A stretch of 10,412 nt of DNA from Pseudonocardiales bacterium (GCA_025465385.1 JAODNG010000432.1:1-10412); one strand, 5' to 3'; shown: positions 1 to 7,163, counted from the stretch's first letter. Notes: generated by a model from the sequence alone, not told the origin. Numbers and translations: made by a program.

Positions 1-1
1 C

Positions 2-628
2 GACCTGCCGCTCAGCGTTCTATTGAGCTGCGCGCTGCTCGGTGGGGTGCTGGGGGCCGCGGCCGCCAGCGTGCTGGAGTTCGACACCATGCGACGTTTG
101 GGCGTCCTGCCGACGGTGTACATCGGACTGATCGAAGAAGCCACCAAGCTCCTGGTGCCGATCGCAATGCTGATCTTCACGCGGTATCGGCGCAATCCTG
201 CCGACGGGCTACTCATCGGAGTGGCGGTAGGCATGGGTTATGCCGTGCTGGAGACCTTGGGTTACGGATTTGTGACCCTGCTGGCCAGCGGCGGGGACCT
301 GTCCTACGCCGAGGGGCTGCTGTTGCTGCGTGGCATCCTCAGCCCGGCTGGACACGCCGCCTGGACCGGCCTCGCCGCTGCGGCGCTGTGGTGGGCCCAT
401 TCCCAACGGTGGAGGCCCCGCGGGGTGGCAGCGGCGGTAGGGACCTTCGTCCTTGTTGTGGTCCTCCATGCCCTCTGGGACGCGACCAGTGACTGGTATG
501 GCTACCTCATTATCGGCTTCGTGAGCCTTGCGTTGCTGCTGCGCCAAACCCACCGGACCGTCCTCGCCCCAACCGGTGAGAGTGATTCCGCATCTACGCC
601 CGTTCGACCCCCCACGGCCGGGCGATAA
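2..628 (+). CDS. PrsW-family intramembrane metalloprotease, 5' partial
   Basis: A polytopic membrane protein of the PrsW protease family (CAAX-protease-like superfamily). In Bacillus, PrsW starts regulated proteolysis of an anti-sigma factor; the target here is unknown. The visible part holds the family signatures in order: EEATK (Glu-Glu at nt 134-139, putative metal or catalytic site), a glycine-rich membrane segment with YAVLETLGYGF, RGILSPAGHAAWTG, and LHALWDA near the C-terminus. Hydrophobic segments separate these motifs, and the last roughly 25 residues are a polar Ser/Thr/Pro tail. The frame is open to the window edge. A TTG at nt 23 is possible, but it has no clear Shine-Dalgarno site and would cut into a hydrophobic segment, so I infer the true start lies upstream. 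The stop TAA (626-628) directly abuts the stop of the convergent antitoxin-like gene. Family assignment is fairly sure; function is inferred. Confidence 0.82.
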   Translation, partial: DLPLSVLLSCALLGGVLGAAAASVLEFDTMRRLGVLPTVYIGLIEEATKLLVPIAMLIFTRYRRNPADGLLIGVAVGMGYAVLETLGYGFVTLLASGGDLSYAEGLLLLRGILSPAGHAAWTGLAAAALWWAHSQRWRPRGVAAAVGTFVLVVVLHALWDATSDWYGYLIIGFVSLALLLRQTHRTVLAPTGESDSASTPVRPPTAGR

Positions 629-829
629 CTACTGCGGCGGACGCTGCTCGCCGAGGCGCTGCTTCAGCTGATCGGCGCCCTTATCGATCAGCTCCGAGTG
701 CTTGCCGCCAGTCCGCTCATCGGCGTAGCTCTCCACCTTGTCGATGACCTGCTCCACCTTGTCCGGGTGCTTGCTGATTACTTCCTGGGCCTTCTGCTTC
801 AACTCGTCGATCTTGTCACCGAGACCCAC
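629..829 (-). CDS. MT0933/Rv0909-type antitoxin-like small protein
   Basis: A 66-residue, highly charged, helical protein. It begins GLGDKIDELKQKAQEVI and carries ADERTGGKHSELIDKGADQLKQRL, the pattern of the actinobacterial MT0933-like antitoxin family (Rv0909 of M. tuberculosis). The best-studied members are paired with a toxin of the SRPBCC-like Rv0910 type, but many occur alone, and no such toxin lies beside this gene. I chose the GTG at 829 because AGAGGAG sits just upstream at good spacing and family members start at this point; an ATG at 847 would place that Shine-Dalgarno inside the gene. It is convergent with the PrsW gene with no bases between the two stops, and divergent from gabD1. 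Family recognition is good. Whether it acts as an antitoxin or as a general stress-type small protein is unknown. Confidence 0.78.
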   Translation of the reverse strand: MGLGDKIDELKQKAQEVISKHPDKVEQVIDKVESYADERTGGKHSELIDKGADQLKQRLGEQRPPQ

Positions 830-961
830 GATGTCTCCTCTCGACATCCGGCACACGGTGTGCCGCTCGCATTGGCTACCCGAACCACGCGCCGACCGCA
901 CATCACGGCCGAAATTAACCCAACTGGGGGTGGCGGCGGCTTGGCGCAGCGACCGGGTGAG

Positions 962-978
962 CCGGAGGGTTCATCCGG
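962..978. other. Short inverted repeat in the divergent promoter region
   Basis: CCGGA-gggttca-TCCGG, a perfect 5-bp inverted repeat with a 7-nt spacer, lies between the antitoxin-like gene and gabD1, about 75 nt upstream of the gabD1 start. It could be an operator half-site pair or chance in GC-rich DNA. I see no convincing -10/-35 pair in 830-1053. Confidence 0.15.
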
Positions 979-1053
979 AGACGCCTGGGGAACCTGGATG
1001 ACACGGCTGAACAGGGCGGCACATGCCCAACGAACGATGAGGTGAACGACCGA

Positions 1054-2466
1054 ATGGCAATCACGACGACCAACCCTGCGACCGGTGAGACGCTGCGTAC
1101 CTTCGACGCTCTTAGCGACCGGGAGATCGACGCGCGGATCGCCAGGGCAGCGGCTGCCTTTCATCGCTACCGGAAAACCACTTTCGCCCAGCGGGCCGAG
1201 TGGATGCATGCGGCTGCCGGCATCCTGGAAGCCAAAACTCAGGACATCGCCGAGCTGGTGACCCTGGAGATGGGCAAGACACTAAAAGCTGCCAAGGCTG
1301 AGATAGCGAAATGTGCGGCCGGCGCAAGATTCTACGCCGAGAACGCGGAGCGTTTTCTTGCTGACGAACCTGCCGACTCGCAGTCGGTGTCCGCCGCTAA
1401 GGCATATACCCACTGGCAGCCGCTCGGCCCGGTGCTGGCAATCATGCCGTGGAACTTCCCGTTGTGGCAGGTAGTTCGGTTTGCCGCACCTGCCCTCATG
1501 GCGGGCAACGTCGGCCTGCTCAAGCATGCATCCAATGTGCCGCAAACCGCGTTACGGCTGCAGGATGTGTTCCTAGAGGCCGGTTTCCCGCAGGACGTCT
1601 TCCAGACCTTGCTCATCGGTTCCGACGCCATCGAGAAGATCCTCACCGACACGAGGGTGGTGGCCGCGACCTTGACCGGCAGCGAGCGCGCCGGCCGATC
1701 CGTCGCAGAGATCGCCGGCCGTGAAATCAAGAAGACCGTGCTGGAGCTCGGCGGCAGCGACCCGTTCGTCGTCATGCCCTCCGCCGACTTGACGCGTGCC
1801 GCTGCTGTCGCTACTACCGCGCGCTGCCAGAACAACGGGCAGAGCTGTATCGCCGCGAAACGGTTCATCGTCCATGCCGATGCTGGTGAGGAGTTCCAAC
1901 GGCGGTTCGTCGAGAACATGTCGTCGCTCGTCGTCGGAGACCCCACCGACGAGCGGACGGACGTCGGCCCGCTCGCAACCGAACAAGGTCTGCGGGATGT
2001 TGAAGAACTAGTCGATGACGCCGTCAGTAAGGGGGCCCAGGTGCTCTGCGGCGGGCAGCGTCCAGATCGTCCCGGCTGGTTCTACCCGCCTACCGTGATC
2101 ACCGGGGTAACACCGGACATGAGGATGTACAGCGAAGAGGTGTTCGGTCCGGTCGCTCAGCTCTATGCGGTGCCGGACATCGACACGGCGATCCGCCTCG
2201 CCAACGACACTGCCTTCGGTCTTGGGTCCAACGCATGGACCGGCGACCCCGCCGAACGAGACAGGTTCATTGAGGATCTGGAGGCCGGTCAGGTATTCGT
2301 TAACGGAATGACCACCTCCTATCCCCAGCTGCCGTTCGGTGGGGTGAAAAACTCCGGCTACGGCCGTGAGCTGTCAGACCTGGGCATTCGTGAATTCTGC
2401 AACGCCAAGACGGTGTGGATCGGCAACCCTCACACGGACGACGCCGGGAGCACACCGACCGAGTAA
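1054..2466 (+). CDS. gabD1: Succinate-semialdehyde dehydrogenase GabD1 (NAD(P)+)
   Basis: Oxidises succinic semialdehyde to succinate with NAD(P)+; in mycobacteria GabD1 (Rv0234c) links the GABA shunt and the incomplete TCA cycle. The protein is 470 residues, full length for the family. Visible motifs: PWNFPLW at 132-138, LLKHASNVP near 155-163 with the cofactor-contacting lysine, ELGGSDPF with general-base Glu231, and NNGQSCIAAKRF with nucleophile Cys265. EVFGPVA and LPFGGVKNSGYGRELS follow near the C-terminus. The sequence closely follows mycobacterial GabD1 as I remember it, apart from a short polar C-terminal tail. I chose the ATG at 1054 because GAGGTGA (1039-1045) sits 8 nt upstream; an in-frame GTG at 1042 would overlap that site. 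The gene appears monocistronic, divergent from the antitoxin-like gene and convergent with the methyltransferase, 21 nt from its restored stop. Aldehyde dehydrogenase family and GabD1 subtype are confident; cofactor preference is from the family. Confidence 0.93.
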   Translation: MAITTTNPATGETLRTFDALSDREIDARIARAAAAFHRYRKTTFAQRAEWMHAAAGILEAKTQDIAELVTLEMGKTLKAAKAEIAKCAAGARFYAENAERFLADEPADSQSVSAAKAYTHWQPLGPVLAIMPWNFPLWQVVRFAAPALMAGNVGLLKHASNVPQTALRLQDVFLEAGFPQDVFQTLLIGSDAIEKILTDTRVVAATLTGSERAGRSVAEIAGREIKKTVLELGGSDPFVVMPSADLTRAAAVATTARCQNNGQSCIAAKRFIVHADAGEEFQRRFVENMSSLVVGDPTDERTDVGPLATEQGLRDVEELVDDAVSKGAQVLCGGQRPDRPGWFYPPTVITGVTPDMRMYSEEVFGPVAQLYAVPDIDTAIRLANDTAFGLGSNAWTGDPAERDRFIEDLEAGQVFVNGMTTSYPQLPFGGVKNSGYGRELSDLGIREFCNAKTVWIGNPHTDDAGSTPTE

Positions 2467-2487
2467 CAGGTGGCACGGGTAGCGGCG

Positions 2488-3329
2488 TCACGCCCGCCCC
2501 ATCACTGCCCACGCCCGGGCCTCCAGTTGGAAGGGCCCATCGGGCGAGCCCAGGAGCTCGGCGAGCCGGTGCCGCAGCGCCGCACGCCGCGCCGGCGGTA
2601 GCGATACGCAGAACGCACCCGACGGAGCCACTCCGAGCTCCAACGGGGCCCACAGGTCGTCAAGTCGCGGTAGCTGGCGCTCACCACTACCGGGCCCACC
2701 TCGACGTCCACCAGGCCGGCGACCTGCCACAGCCCGCCTAGCTCTCCTGGGTTGGCGAACGGCATTCTTCGGCCCTCGTCAAGAGCGCGCGCCGATTCGT
2801 CCGCGACGTCGATGGCGGCGTCCCAGAAGGCGCGCAACAGTCGCATCTGTCCGGCGTAGTCCCACACGGTTGCCGCCACCACGGCGCCGGGGCGCGCCAC
2901 CCGGCGCATCTCGGCGACGCCGGCGGCGGCGTCAAGCATGAAATTCACCACCAGCTGGGCGAAGACGGCGTCGAAGGTGGCAGCCTCGAACGGGAGCGCC
3001 TCGGCTGTCCCCACCCGGACATCAGCCCCGGGCACCCGTACCCGGCAGGCGCGGGCATAGCCGTCGGACGGGTCGACCGCCGCCACCAACGCCGCCTCCC
3101 CGACCACGCGGGAAAGGGCCACAGTGAGCGCGCCCGGCCCGCAGCCCACGTCGAGCACCCGGGCACCAGCAGCCACCCCGGCCCGCTCGATGAGGGCGGC
3201 GGCCAAGGCCGACCCGTAACGCCCGACGTGCACGTCGTAGGCCTCGGGCGACGTTCGGAAAGAGGCGAGGTCGTCCGTGGACACGACGTCAGCATGACAC
3301 GCGCAGCCGGAGTCACGGCCAGCGCTCAC
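2488..3329 (-). pseudogene. Class I SAM-dependent methyltransferase, frameshifted near its C-terminus
   Basis: A UbiE/Methyltransf_11-like class I methyltransferase; the substrate is unknown. The Rossmann core is intact: motif I VLDVGCGPG at about 58-66, acidic Asp86 in VAAVDPS, GTAEALPF at about 107-113, then FDAVFAQLVVNFM. After ASYRDL (codon ending at 2661) the frame turns arginine-rich and stops at 2502. The -1 frame from the same point reads DDLWAPLELGVAPSGAF and continues to AWAVMGRA, stopping at 2488, which is the expected C-terminus of this family (usually RDFDDLWAP). This fits loss of one base in a former TTC/TTT codon at about 2661-2663. Restored length is about 280 residues. I chose GTG 3329 because AAAGG lies 5 nt upstream; ATG 3344 and GTG 3284 are alternatives. 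The gene starts about 25 nt after the phospholipase stop, so the two are probably cotranscribed. Confidence 0.75.
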
Positions 3330-3354
3330 GATCGCCTTTCGCATTCGTGCTGGG

Positions 3355-4797
3355 TTAGTGATGCCAGGGGATCGTGGGTGGGGGCAGTGTCGGCGGGTTG
3401 AGGAACGGTGGGACGGCGGATAGGTCAATCAGGTCCCACGGCGCGGTCGCGCTGGCGTCCCGGCGGGTTAGCGGTGGCAGATTCCACTTCTCTTCGACGA
3501 GCTTTAGCGCGGATGTGTGGTCGAAGGGGGTCGAGGATACGTAGTCGGGTTTGGCGTAGGGGCAGACGACGACGGCGGGCACCCGGAAGCCGTATCGGTC
3601 ATAACGTCCGTCGGTGGAGTCCTGCGCGCGCTGCCGCGGCCACAGCCCGGTGTGTTTCGCCAGCCATCGCAGCGGCCCGGTGCCGCCTCGGAGGCTTTGC
3701 GGGAGCACGTCGTCGGGTTCGGCTGCTGGGGGTGGTGGCACGTGATCGTAGTATCCGCCGTGTTCGTCGTAGAGCCAGATGAGCAGGGTGTGCGGCCAGG
3801 CCGGGCCGTGCATTACTGCGTTGATGACCGCGGCGGCGAAGCCTTCCCCGAGGCGAATATCTTGGGGGTTCTCCTCTGAGGACATCTCAAAGTCGGGGTC
3901 GACGATGCTCACCGGCGGTAGCGTGCCCGCCCCAGCATGGTGGAAGAAGCGCTCGATGTGGCGCAGGTGGCCGAGTGTCCGCGCCAGCCCGAGTGGGTAG
4001 AGATTCGCCGTGGATTGGATCTCCCCGCGGACGTGGGCTTCGATACCAGGCAGCAGCTGCCGGGCAAGCAACGTCAATGCGCGGACACCGCGGAGCCCGG
4101 CCTGGCCGGCGAGTCGCTTGCCGATCAGGTGTAGAGCTGGGACGTGGTGATAGTTGATCCACTCGATGCCGTGACGGTTGAGCAGGTCGAAGATCGTGCC
4201 CGATCGGGGGTAGTCGATGATGCTGGCGATCTCGTCGTCGATCAGCCCGTGCGCGGTTGCCGCGATGAGGAAGCGGCGGTTGGGAAACGTCGGACCCAAG
4301 CAGGAGCAAAACCAGCGGTCGGCGAGGGGGAAGGTTCGGGCCAGCCCTGCGTAGAACGGGAGGTCCTCGGCAGTCCAGTAGCCCATTGCCACGCTGGCGT
4401 CAGCGTCCGGTGCGATGTCTTCGACGCTGGCCACGAATCCGTCATTGCGGCCGTGGTCAAACTGCAGATGGCTGGAGGGCCAACTCTGGGAGGGCACACG
4501 CTCGCTCTGCCCGGTGCTGGCGAAGTGGTGCGCGGGCACCGGGCTGCCATCGTGGCGGCGGTTCACTGGCGCCGGGCTGGGCAGCCCATCACCGCGGCCC
4601 AATGTGCCCAAGTAGTTGTCGAACGAGTGGTTCTCCATCATCAGCAACACGATGTGACGGATCTGCGGGATCCGATCCGTGCCGGGCGGCAGCGACGGAT
4701 CCGGAAGCATCTCCTGGTCACGGCCGGCGTCGCGGTGCCGCAGCCGCCGTCTACCCGACATCCGATCCAGTGGCCGCCACAAATTCGTCCTGCTCAC
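3355..4797 (-). CDS. Phospholipase C/phosphoesterase-family protein
   Basis: A 480-residue member of the bacterial phosphoesterase family (PF04185: phospholipases C and AcpA-type acid phosphatases), which cleave phosphodiester or phosphomonoester bonds. Visible hallmarks: HIVLLMMENHSFDNYLG with metal-binding Glu55/Asn56; CLGPTFPNRRF with likely nucleophile Thr170; VDPDFE near 300-304; LYDEHGGYYDHV with Asp344/Glu345; GFRVPAVVVCPYA near 403-415; and FDHTSALKLVEEKW near 425-438. Unlike most secreted relatives, the first 40 residues are Arg-rich without a hydrophobic core, so I see neither a Sec nor a complete Tat signal peptide. The Arg-rich stretch at 11-22 is not followed by a membrane-like segment. 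GTG 4797 is preceded by GGGGTGA at suitable spacing. It lies 239 nt downstream of the aldo/keto reductase and just upstream of the methyltransferase. The family is sure; lipase versus phosphatase activity is undetermined. Confidence 0.88.
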   Translation of the reverse strand: MSRTNLWRPLDRMSGRRRLRHRDAGRDQEMLPDPSLPPGTDRIPQIRHIVLLMMENHSFDNYLGTLGRGDGLPSPAPVNRRHDGSPVPAHHFASTGQSERVPSQSWPSSHLQFDHGRNDGFVASVEDIAPDADASVAMGYWTAEDLPFYAGLARTFPLADRWFCSCLGPTFPNRRFLIAATAHGLIDDEIASIIDYPRSGTIFDLLNRHGIEWINYHHVPALHLIGKRLAGQAGLRGVRALTLLARQLLPGIEAHVRGEIQSTANLYPLGLARTLGHLRHIERFFHHAGAGTLPPVSIVDPDFEMSSEENPQDIRLGEGFAAAVINAVMHGPAWPHTLLIWLYDEHGGYYDHVPPPPAAEPDDVLPQSLRGGTGPLRWLAKHTGLWPRQRAQDSTDGRYDRYGFRVPAVVVCPYAKPDYVSSTPFDHTSALKLVEEKWNLPPLTRRDASATAPWDLIDLSAVPPFLNPPTLPPPTIPWHH

Positions 4798-4946
4798 GTC
4801 ATCACCCCGGCATCATCACTCTGATTCGACCGACTCCTCATCCCGGGCTCTGCACCACCCGTGGGGTGAGCGCGAGACACCGCCTGCTGGCTGGGCTGCG
4901 GTCACGCTAGCCGATGAAGGTCCCACAAACCGGCCCGTACCGCGTG

Positions 4947-4964
4947 CTCGACGGGCTTGTCGAG
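4947..4964. other. Small hairpin in the gap between reductase and phospholipase genes
   Basis: CTCGAC-gggctt-GTCGAG is a perfect 6-bp inverted repeat with a 6-nt loop, about 75 nt beyond the reductase stop on the minus strand. A second, looser inverted repeat (CGAAGG/CCTTCG) lies nearer that stop. Neither is followed by a T tract, so a Rho-independent terminator is not well supported. The rest of 4798-5036 shows nothing I can name. Confidence 0.2.
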
Positions 4965-5036
4965 GCTGTTCGCGCGGGTGAGAGTCCGTTCCCGCTGCGC
5001 GAAGGGTGCCGTGCTCGTTCGTCCTTCGAGTCCGTG

Positions 5037-5885
5037 TCAGAGCACCTGGAGTGGCGCCCTGTGCCGGGGTGGCGGGAACGCTGCGTCGAGGATGATGAAG
5101 TCGGCCGTCGTGAGCTGTAGCTCGACTGCGGCGGCGTTCTCGCGGACGTCGTCCGGCGTGCCTGCCCGGGGTATCGCGTTGACATCCTCCGAGCGGAGCA
5201 CCCACGCCAGGGCGACTTGAGCCGCTGTGGCCCGGTGGCGGTGTGCGACCTCGACGATCGCGGGGTGGTGCAGGATACGTCCCTGCTCGATGGGCGAGTA
5301 CGCCATGATGGGAATGCCGTGCGCACGGCACCACGGCAGGAGGTCGTACTCCGGGCCGCGCCGGGACAGGTTGTAGAGAACCTGGTTCGTCGCGACGGCG
5401 CCACCGTGCGACAGATGCTCCAGCTCGACCATGTCCGGGGTGTCGAAGTTGCTCACGCCCCAGTAGCGCACGGCCCCGGCCGCGACCAGGTCCGCGAAGC
5501 CGGCCAGGGTGTCCTCCAGCGGGATCGGACCGCGCCAGTGCAGCAGGTACAGGTCGAGGTGGTCGGTGCCGAGCCGGCGCAGGCTCGCCTGGCAGGCCAG
5601 CACGGTGCCCCGGCGGCTCGCGTGGTGCGGCAGCACCTTGCTGACGAGGAAGACGTCGTCGCGGCAGTCGGCGATGGCTTCGCCTACCAGCACCTCGGCC
5701 GCGCCGTCAGAGTACATCTCGGCGGTGTCGATGACGGTCATGCCCAGGTCGATACCGAGGCGCAACGCCGTGATCTCCGAGGCCCGGTGCTCGGGCCGTT
5801 CGGCGAAATGCCAGGTGCCCTGCCCCAGGGCCGAGATCGTCTCCCCGGAGGGAAGAGTAACCGAGGACTCGGCGGTAGCAGTCAT
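5037..5885 (-). CDS. Aldo/keto reductase
   Basis: A 282-residue NADP(H)-dependent oxidoreductase of the aldo/keto reductase superfamily, expected to be cytosolic and to interconvert carbonyls and alcohols. The catalytic tetrad is visible: Asp53 and Tyr58 in VIDTAEMYSDG, Lys83 in VSKVLP, and His116 in LYLLHW. Later family motifs include RYWGVSNFD, the barrel strand ATNQVLYNL, MAYSPIEQGR, and AIPRAGTPDDVRENAAA for binding the cofactor phosphate. Length and order are normal for the short prokaryotic branch, without the long loops of the vertebrate enzymes. The ATG at 5885 is preceded by a very strong GGGAGG (minus strand of 5890-5895) four bases away, so the start is well supported. The DNA upstream on the same strand carries a Dps-like gene relic whose open frame ends at a TGA overlapping this start codon. 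The substrate cannot be inferred. Confidence 0.92.
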   Translation of the reverse strand: MTATAESSVTLPSGETISALGQGTWHFAERPEHRASEITALRLGIDLGMTVIDTAEMYSDGAAEVLVGEAIADCRDDVFLVSKVLPHHASRRGTVLACQASLRRLGTDHLDLYLLHWRGPIPLEDTLAGFADLVAAGAVRYWGVSNFDTPDMVELEHLSHGGAVATNQVLYNLSRRGPEYDLLPWCRAHGIPIMAYSPIEQGRILHHPAIVEVAHRHRATAAQVALAWVLRSEDVNAIPRAGTPDDVRENAAAVELQLTTADFIILDAAFPPPRHRAPLQVL

Positions 5886-6025
5886 AATTCCTCCCGGTGA
5901 CTCGCGTCGGCCAGGTGTCGACGGCGGGGTGGGTACGACGTGTCGGCGAGGAACCAGATCTGCAGCTCGTTGCGTCGTAGGACGTCGCCCATCAGCAGAT
6001 CGTTGGTGCCGTCGTCACGGTTGAA
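5884..6025 (-). pseudogene. Possible C-terminal relic of a Dps/ferritin-like gene
   Basis: On the minus strand, one frame reads FNRDDGT and then NDLLMGDVLRRNELQIWF before LAD. It looks coding: an amphipathic helix with Trp-Phe. From memory it resembles the last helix of Dps-type ferritins of the pattern NDLLVSDVLRTNELQVWFLAEHLV. After LAD (codon at 5942-5944) this frame continues as an arginine-rich tail to TGA at 5882-5884. The other frame, entered by skipping one base there, reads HVVPTPPSTPG, closer to the expected HLVDTPLV ending. So I infer a decayed gene end with a second lesion; the four-helix body with the ferroxidase residues is missing upstream. The family call rests on memory of short motifs only. 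Chance resemblance, or the end of another ferritin-like protein, remains possible. Confidence 0.33.
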
Positions 6026-6216
6026 TTGTGGGTGGTGAAGCGGTCGATATCTTGGGCCTGACGGCGCGAGACGTCCTGGTGTGGCCTGTCTCCCGAGGTC
6101 GATTCACCGGCCACTTCCTCGTGGCCCGAGGTTCAGGTCCGCGCCCGCCTGGTTCGGGCAAGATACTCGAGGTGGCGCGCGTCGCGACGAATATCACGAC
6201 TTGTGAGGAGATCTGT
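6026..6216 (+). other. Gene-poor stretch with a weak coding-like plus-strand fragment
   Basis: Between the Dps-like relic and the small ORF at 6217, the plus strand stays open in the frame starting at GTG 6028. It reads GGEAVDILGLTARDVLVWPV, then SRGRFTGHFLVARGSG. The residue mix (beta-rich, alternating hydrophobic) and GC-rich third positions look partly coding, but no ribosome-binding site precedes GTG 6028 and a stop lies just before it in frame. It continues without a stop into the 6217 ORF. I do not recognise a family. It could be a fragment of a decayed gene or non-coding spacer. Confidence 0.25.
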
Positions 6217-6417
6217 ATGACGACACATGCCTGCCACGCCGAGGACCACCCTTACCGTGGTCATCTCCCTGGACGTGCCCGCCGATGGCAGACGCTGGAG
6301 GGTCTGGCCGTGCCGATCGAGCTGCAGCCCGCTGCCCGGCAGGCACCCGGTTGCCAGAGGCTCGACGCCTCCGGGGGTGCGGCCGGCTTGCCGGCGACGC
6401 CCACTCCGATTCGCTAG
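6217..6417 (+). CDS. Small hypothetical ORF with a strong ribosome-binding site
   Basis: A 66-codon reading frame starting ATG 6217, with GAGGAG at 6205-6210 six bases upstream, an excellent site. The product begins MTTHACHAEDHPYRGHLPGR, rich in His, Cys and Pro, and ends in a low-complexity Gly/Ala/Pro region (GGAAGLPATPTP). It has no membrane segment or signal peptide, and I recognise no family. Third positions are moderately GC-rich, which is compatible with coding but not decisive. It ends 28 nt before the DJ-1-type gene, so it could be the first cistron of that transcript or a leader ORF. The preceding DNA appears decayed, so it may instead be a fragment whose ribosome-binding site survived. 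Confidence 0.35.
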   Translation: MTTHACHAEDHPYRGHLPGRARRWQTLEGLAVPIELQPAARQAPGCQRLDASGGAAGLPATPTPIR

Positions 6418-6445
6418 ACATCCATTCCCACAGATAGGAGCGATC

Positions 6446-7135
6446 GTGCAGGTACTGATTGTGCTCACTTCGCACGATAAGCTTGGCGACACTGGCGAGA
6501 AGACCGGCTTCTGGCTCGAGGAATTCGTCGCGCCGTACTACGCACTGCGCGACGCCGGCGCCGAGCTGACCCTGGCCTCGCCGGCAGGCGGCCAACCGCC
6601 GCTTGATCCCAGGAGCGATGCGCCCGAAGCTCAGACCGACGCGACCACGCGGTTTCATCAAGATCCCGACGCGCAGGCGCAACTGGCCCACACATCAAAG
6701 CTCGCCGATGTCTCAGCCGGCGACTTCGATGCCGTGTTCTACCCAGGTGGGCATGGGCCGATGTGGGACCTGCCCGACAATCCGGAGTCCATCGCGCTGG
6801 TCGAGGCATTGGTGCGTGACGGCAAGCCGGTCGCCGCGGTATGCCACGGTCCGGCCGCGCTGACCAACGTGCGCCGTCCGGACGGGGCCTACCTGGTCGA
6901 GGGAAAGAATGTGACTGGCTTCGCGAATTCCGAGGAAGACGCCGTGGGGCTTAGCAACGTGGTGCCGTTTCTGCTGGAAACTCGGCTACGAGAGCGCGGC
7001 GGAAACTACAGCAAGGCCGACGACTTCGCGCCCTACGTGCTGGTCGACGGCATCCTGGTCACTGGGCAGAACCCGGCATCCTCTGTACCGGCCGCTGACG
7101 AACTGATCGGCCTCCTCCGGGCCACGTCGGCCTGA
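6446..7135 (+). CDS. DJ-1/PfpI family protein (Hsp31-like, type 1 glutamine amidotransferase fold)
   Basis: A 229-residue cytosolic protein of the DJ-1/PfpI superfamily, closest in layout to the Hsp31-like branch. Known members act as glutathione-independent glyoxalases, chaperones or protein deglycases. Visible signs: the VLIVLTSHDKLG first strand, GFWLEEFVAPYYAL with the active-site glutamate (Glu25 or Glu26), FDAVFYPGGHGPMWDLPDN near 94-112, and the nucleophile elbow AVCHGPAAL with Cys133-His134. GKNVTGFANSEE and NYSKADDFAPYVLVDG, both typical of this branch, follow. I chose GTG 6446 because AGGAG (6436-6440) lies five bases upstream and the homologous part starts exactly there; an upstream in-frame extension to 6227 has no support. 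It is convergent with psiE, with a hairpin between them. The activity on methylglyoxal is inferred from the family. Confidence 0.9.
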   Translation: MQVLIVLTSHDKLGDTGEKTGFWLEEFVAPYYALRDAGAELTLASPAGGQPPLDPRSDAPEAQTDATTRFHQDPDAQAQLAHTSKLADVSAGDFDAVFYPGGHGPMWDLPDNPESIALVEALVRDGKPVAAVCHGPAALTNVRRPDGAYLVEGKNVTGFANSEEDAVGLSNVVPFLLETRLRERGGNYSKADDFAPYVLVDGILVTGQNPASSVPAADELIGLLRATSA

Positions 7136-7163
7136 TCAGGCTGAGCAACCCCACTGCCCAGCC

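Noticed and set aside
799..1209. Minus-strand open frame across the antitoxin/gabD1 spacer
   Set aside because: Low-quality composition rich in Arg/Pro/Gly, overlaps both genes, no start signal.
1332..1946. Minus-strand open frame inside gabD1
   Set aside because: Shadow of a full-length, well-conserved dehydrogenase.
2655..2670. Programmed -1 frameshift in the methyltransferase
   Set aside because: The sequence at the switch (GAC TTG ACG) is not slippery; a one-base deletion or sequencing error is simpler.
3330..3428. N-terminal extension of the methyltransferase to 3428
   Set aside because: It would overlap the phospholipase gene and adds a Pro/Arg/His-rich stretch unlike the family; GTG 3329 has a better ribosome-binding site.
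4144..4824. Long plus-strand open frame antisense to the phospholipase gene
   Set aside because: Opposite a recognised family protein; typical antisense frame in high-GC DNA, no ribosome-binding site.
4914..5120. 68-codon plus-strand frame starting MKVPQTGPYRVLDG
   Set aside because: No Shine-Dalgarno, overlaps the reductase 3' end in antisense, and no family recognised.
5217..5900. Long plus-strand open frame antisense to the aldo/keto reductase
   Set aside because: It mirrors a reductase with all catalytic residues and a strong ribosome-binding site; the antisense product is compositionally odd and has no start signal.
6227..6445. N-terminal extension of the DJ-1-type protein to 6227
   Set aside because: The extension is out-of-family, Arg/Pro/Cys-rich, and GTG 6446 has a proper AGGAG at five bases.
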